Assembly: GCA_964591275.1 (NCBI GenBank)
Contig: CAZQAE010000024.1
Span: 5,734 to 69,733 of the forward strand
From: G963674685 sp964591275
Lineage (GTDB): Bacteria; Lernaellota; Lernaellaia; JACKCT01
Length of the DNA: 64,000 nucleotides
Direction: 5' to 3'
How positions within the stretch are numbered: the first letter of the stretch is position 1; every line of letters starts with the position of its first letter. Under the pieces are notes generated by a model that saw only the letters and a program-made list of their open reading frames with translations, was not told the origin of the DNA and searched no databases. A program made the translations under genes and the position numbers. This document shows, one piece after another, positions 61,477 through 64,000 of this stretch.

Positions 61477-63513
61477 TCACCATTTCGTGAATTGAATTTC
61501 GTCGAAACCCAAAAGCCCGGAATTTAATACATCAAACTCGAAAATGATCGCTTCCACCGCCGACGGGAGCAAGGATGCGCCACCGTTGAAATCGGCCAGC
61601 GGGATACGAATCGTTTCCAAGACCGTCATGGATGTGTCCCAACTCCCGCCAATGACGACGTGTGCGGGAGAAGGTAAAGCCCGATAGTCCGACGCCGCAA
61701 CGGGATCGCTTTCCAAACCGCCAATAACAAGGGTAACCGAGAAATCCTGGGATACACCGAATGTGTTGTACTGGTCGGTGTCTTCGAATAGCTGCCCGGC
61801 GCGAAAAGCGATCAGGTCCATGTCGCCCAGGTCATCGCGTCCGCTTGTCGGCAGATCAACGCGATAATATCCGCCCGCCGTGTTCCAAGCTGCGATAAGC
61901 CCGCGTGTCGAGCCGGAGAAGCGCCCGTATGTTCCGCCACCCGACATAGTCTGCTCGGCATTGACTGCCAGACCGCCGGCGGAGTTTGCCCCGCCGGGCA
62001 TCGAAGCGGTGTCGGGATTTTGATCCTCTTCATAATGATCCACAAACACACGATCTCGGCTTTGAAATTGGCGATTCATCACAATGCCGTCAGGGAAAGA
62101 CTCGAACTCGCGTTCGCCCGCCGCCATGAGCCGATAACAGCGACGGCCCTGCAGGGTCCATCGAAACCATGCCGTGATGAATACCTGTCCAATCGTCTGC
62201 TGATCCTCAATGGAAATCAGCGGCGTCGTTGAAAAACTTACACCGTTTGGATCACCGGCCGGCGCCCATACTTCATTCCATTGCCCGTGATTAGCGCCTT
62301 GTACGAAAAGCAGCCCCTTTTCGGCGCTCGTTTCCTGATCAACAGGCAACGCGCGATCATAGCAGCGATGTCCCTGAAAATCGGAAACGTCCCCGTCATG
62401 TGATCCGTGCATGATGAAATAATCGACATCCTCAACCGTCACAAGCTGTGGAATAAATATACCGAGCTGCCCGTCAACAGGGGCGATGGCGTAAAGCGAT
62501 CTGATTCGGAAATTGAAGTCATGATAGGGGTCATCGGAATTATGTTTTTCCGTGTTGTATTTCCAGGCCACCGCCACGGCCTCGCCGCCTCGGGAATGCC
62601 CGGCCAGGCCGATTCGGTTCATGTCAATTTTATCGAAAAAAAGGTGTCCCGGCGTTTCGTTCCATTCACGCAATAACTGCAAATGCCGAAGCAGAACGAT
62701 TCCCCGCGCATCCATCTCTCCCATGACGCCGCCGTTGAGGAAATCCTCTTCGACGGAAAAGGCGATGAAGCCGTGCGTGGCCAATTGCGAGGTCAGATAA
62801 TCGTACCCAGGGTAGCTGAGTTCCTGCGCCGCGTGATTTCCATGTACGATGAGAACGACAGGAAAGGGCCCAACCCCATCAGGATAATAACCAACGCTAT
62901 GAAGCGGAACGGCGTTCATGTTGATGCCGCGCACTACACGCACGTAGAAATCCGGGAAGGCCAGGTATTGAACGATATTCGAAGTGCGTGCGTCCGGGTC
63001 GGCGTCATGCCCGTATTCATATGGGATGATTTCGTATTCGCCCGGCAGATTCGGATCCTCCAAGGTCGCGCAGTCGTCGGGCGGAAATGTATCGTCGTCC
63101 ACGTCATCGTCGACATCGTCATCCACGTCATCATCAATGTCATCATTCACGTCATCGTCAATGTCGTCATTCACGTCGTCGTCGGTGTCGTCATTGAGGT
63201 CATCGTCAGCATCATCATTTGCATCGTCATTCAGATCATCATCGCCCAAGTCCACGCAGCAATCGCCTATGCATGCCCACTGCCCGGGCCCAAGCGCCTC
63301 CACGCAGTCTTCCCGGGACTCGCATTCCACGCATTCGTCGGTATCATCGTCAGTCTCGTCATCATCGGCTTCATCATCATCCGTGGTCTGCTCGTCCTCG
63401 TCGAAACTATCCTCACTATCATCATCATCTCCGCAGGCAAGAATCCCGATCGCCAACACAAGCAGCATCGCCGCACAAAGGGCGGAAATCATCCCAACAC
63501 TTATCTTCATCAT
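61477..63513 (-). CDS. Asp-rich-linker lipoprotein with alpha/beta hydrolase domain
   Basis: A protein of 678 residues. After lipobox GILAC (Cys about residue 27) comes an acidic linker, a small Cys-rich island (ECVECESREDCVEA...CIGDCC), then about 55 residues of DxDD-type repeats. The hydrolase domain has VVLIVHGNHAAQE, the nucleophile elbow IGLAGHSRGGEAVAVAW (G-H-S-R-G) and a His in VQGANHGQWNEVW, as in PET-hydrolase/dienelactone-hydrolase relatives. A beta-rich C-terminal domain follows. The start ATG pair follows GAGAAGG. Likely a surface-displayed esterase held away from the membrane by the acidic spacer. Confidence 0.85.
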   Translation of the reverse strand: MMKISVGMISALCAAMLLVLAIGILACGDDDDSEDSFDEDEQTTDDDEADDDETDDDTDECVECESREDCVEALGPGQWACIGDCCVDLGDDDLNDDANDDADDDLNDDTDDDVNDDIDDDVNDDIDDDVDDDVDDDVDDDTFPPDDCATLEDPNLPGEYEIIPYEYGHDADPDARTSNIVQYLAFPDFYVRVVRGINMNAVPLHSVGYYPDGVGPFPVVLIVHGNHAAQELSYPGYDYLTSQLATHGFIAFSVEEDFLNGGVMGEMDARGIVLLRHLQLLREWNETPGHLFFDKIDMNRIGLAGHSRGGEAVAVAWKYNTEKHNSDDPYHDFNFRIRSLYAIAPVDGQLGIFIPQLVTVEDVDYFIMHGSHDGDVSDFQGHRCYDRALPVDQETSAEKGLLFVQGANHGQWNEVWAPAGDPNGVSFSTTPLISIEDQQTIGQVFITAWFRWTLQGRRCYRLMAAGEREFESFPDGIVMNRQFQSRDRVFVDHYEEDQNPDTASMPGGANSAGGLAVNAEQTMSGGGTYGRFSGSTRGLIAAWNTAGGYYRVDLPTSGRDDLGDMDLIAFRAGQLFEDTDQYNTFGVSQDFSVTLVIGGLESDPVAASDYRALPSPAHVVIGGSWDTSMTVLETIRIPLADFNGGASLLPSAVEAIIFEFDVLNSGLLGFDEIQFTKW
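63100..63245 (-). repeat. Coding 12-bp-type repeat of the Asp-rich linker
   Basis: Units coding for D-[DVINAL]-x-D-D such as gtcatcattcac and gtcatcgtcaat (plus-strand view) recur through the lipoprotein linker. Their opposite strand makes a long false open frame rich in Ile and Val. Confidence 0.85.
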
Positions 63514-63775
63514 GAGACACCTTCTCGGTTTTTTTCATCCCAGTTAGCGCCTGATCGACCAAGAGGATTGGCCCATACAGGTCACGCATCTCTAATATAC
63601 GACAAATTGGAGGGGATTGTCGTCATCCCTGCATGCAGCAAAGCTAAAATATTTTCTCATAATTTCCACAGCAAGGCCAATTCGGATAATCAATCCACGT
63701 GGAGTTTCCATATCCCGTGAGCTGGAGTATGCTTTTTTTGGTCAGAGTGCTGATATTTTTTATCGGGATAACCCA

Positions 63776-64000
63776 ATGACAACCAGCAGCGATGCACAAA
63801 GCACCGCACACTTTTTCCAAAACACAAGCGAAAAACTCAAGCGCTTCCTTGTTTTGACGGGAGCCGCGATTCTGGTATTTACTGCGGCTTTGTCAATTCC
63901 CCTTTTTATCGGGATGAGTTATTGCGAATATCTCATACACTCGCCAGCTCTAACGACGGCCATTCTTATATTGGCGATAACTGCACTATCTGTTTTGCTG
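63776..64000 (+). CDS. Partial membrane protein running off the right edge
   Basis: The first 75 codons of an open frame starting at the ATG at 63776, six nt after CGGGAT. A polar N-terminus (TTSSDAQSTAHFF) is followed by two hydrophobic segments (FLVLTGAAILVFTAALSI and LTTAILILAITALSVLL) with no stop before the end of the window. No family can be assigned. The 63514-63775 stretch before it holds the divergent start regions and shows no other gene. Confidence 0.6.
   Translation, partial: MTTSSDAQSTAHFFQNTSEKLKRFLVLTGAAILVFTAALSIPLFIGMSYCEYLIHSPALTTAILILAITALSVLL

Noticed and set aside
62683..63720. A 345-codon plus-strand frame rich in Ile, Val and His
   Set aside because: It is the complement of the Asp-rich linker (gac read backwards gives gtc) and of the hydrolase gene on the minus strand.

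Overview
The window is a 64-kb piece of a diderm (Gram-negative-type) bacterial chromosome. It holds about 54 credible protein genes and no visible rRNA, tRNA, CRISPR array or intact insertion sequence. A run of exactly 100 N at 43393-43492 marks a scaffold join, so it probably comes from a draft or metagenome assembly. Many secreted or lipid-anchored proteins carry long Asp-rich linkers. There are also FG-GAP propellers, Cys-rich 'CNGDEICDE' repeats and FGE-sulfatase-fold lipoproteins. Together with ferredoxin-MinD ATPases, VKOR-type disulfide enzymes and a CCG-type Fe-S reductase, this resembles anaerobic or facultative lineages around the former Deltaproteobacteria or related candidate phyla. 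The exact phylum cannot be set from the sequence alone.

Layout. 1-4.8 kb: a chemotaxis island (divergent CheD-like protein; CheW and a very long poly-HAMP chemoreceptor closed by a strong terminator). 4.9-7.6 kb: membrane-anchored proteins, one with an FGE fold, and an exported lipoprotein methyltransferase. 7.6-10.4 kb: a zinc/manganese ABC importer operon headed by a ribbon-helix-helix/zinc-ribbon regulator, with a palindrome inside its promoter. 10.7-16.8 kb: an operon of a lipase-like lipoprotein, an FN3-TPR membrane lipoprotein, a small membrane protein, a TlpA thioredoxin and a purple-acid-phosphatase-like protein. 16.8-27.1 kb: a hydrolase, a PLP enzyme, a decayed acyl-CoA synthetase, a TPP enzyme plus an IlvD/Edd dehydratase, and a DUF2339/DUF3999 pair. 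27.1-32.3 kb: a beta-helix lipoprotein, TldE/TldD and an EamA transporter.

32.4-39.9 kb: a secreted transglutaminase-like protein and a 1369-residue propeller/Cys-rich stalk protein, separated by a transposase relic and followed by an orphan copy of the C-terminal acidic module. 40.2-42.7 kb: an Rrf2-cysK-cysE operon. 42.8-49.3 kb: a DUF134/DUF5320/MinD-ferredoxin/NifX/Mrp-NifX cluster with DUF1847 and DUF89 proteins, under a promoter with a 16-bp perfect palindrome. 49.3-56.1 kb: an envelope operon ending in a thiol-disulfide module (rhodanese-like, MauE/DoxX, CcmH-like plus DsbA, VKOR-DsbA, Fe-S reductase). 56.2-64 kb: an Ntn hydrolase, another FGE protein, and three exported proteins including an Asp-rich lipoprotein hydrolase; a membrane protein runs off the right edge.

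The most novel signal is a shared C-terminus. Three secreted proteins and one orphan DNA copy end in an acidic linker followed by G-x-C-G and at most two more residues. No membrane helix follows, as it would in known CTERM sorting tags. This looks like a Cys-based surface-attachment tail. The same neighbourhood has a protein with more than 100 cysteines, a cysteine biosynthesis operon and an unusual disulfide-forming operon, which may be functionally linked. Several proteins also lack a textbook catalytic or metal-binding residue (CheD, rhodanese, FGE, metallophosphoesterase, ZnuA).
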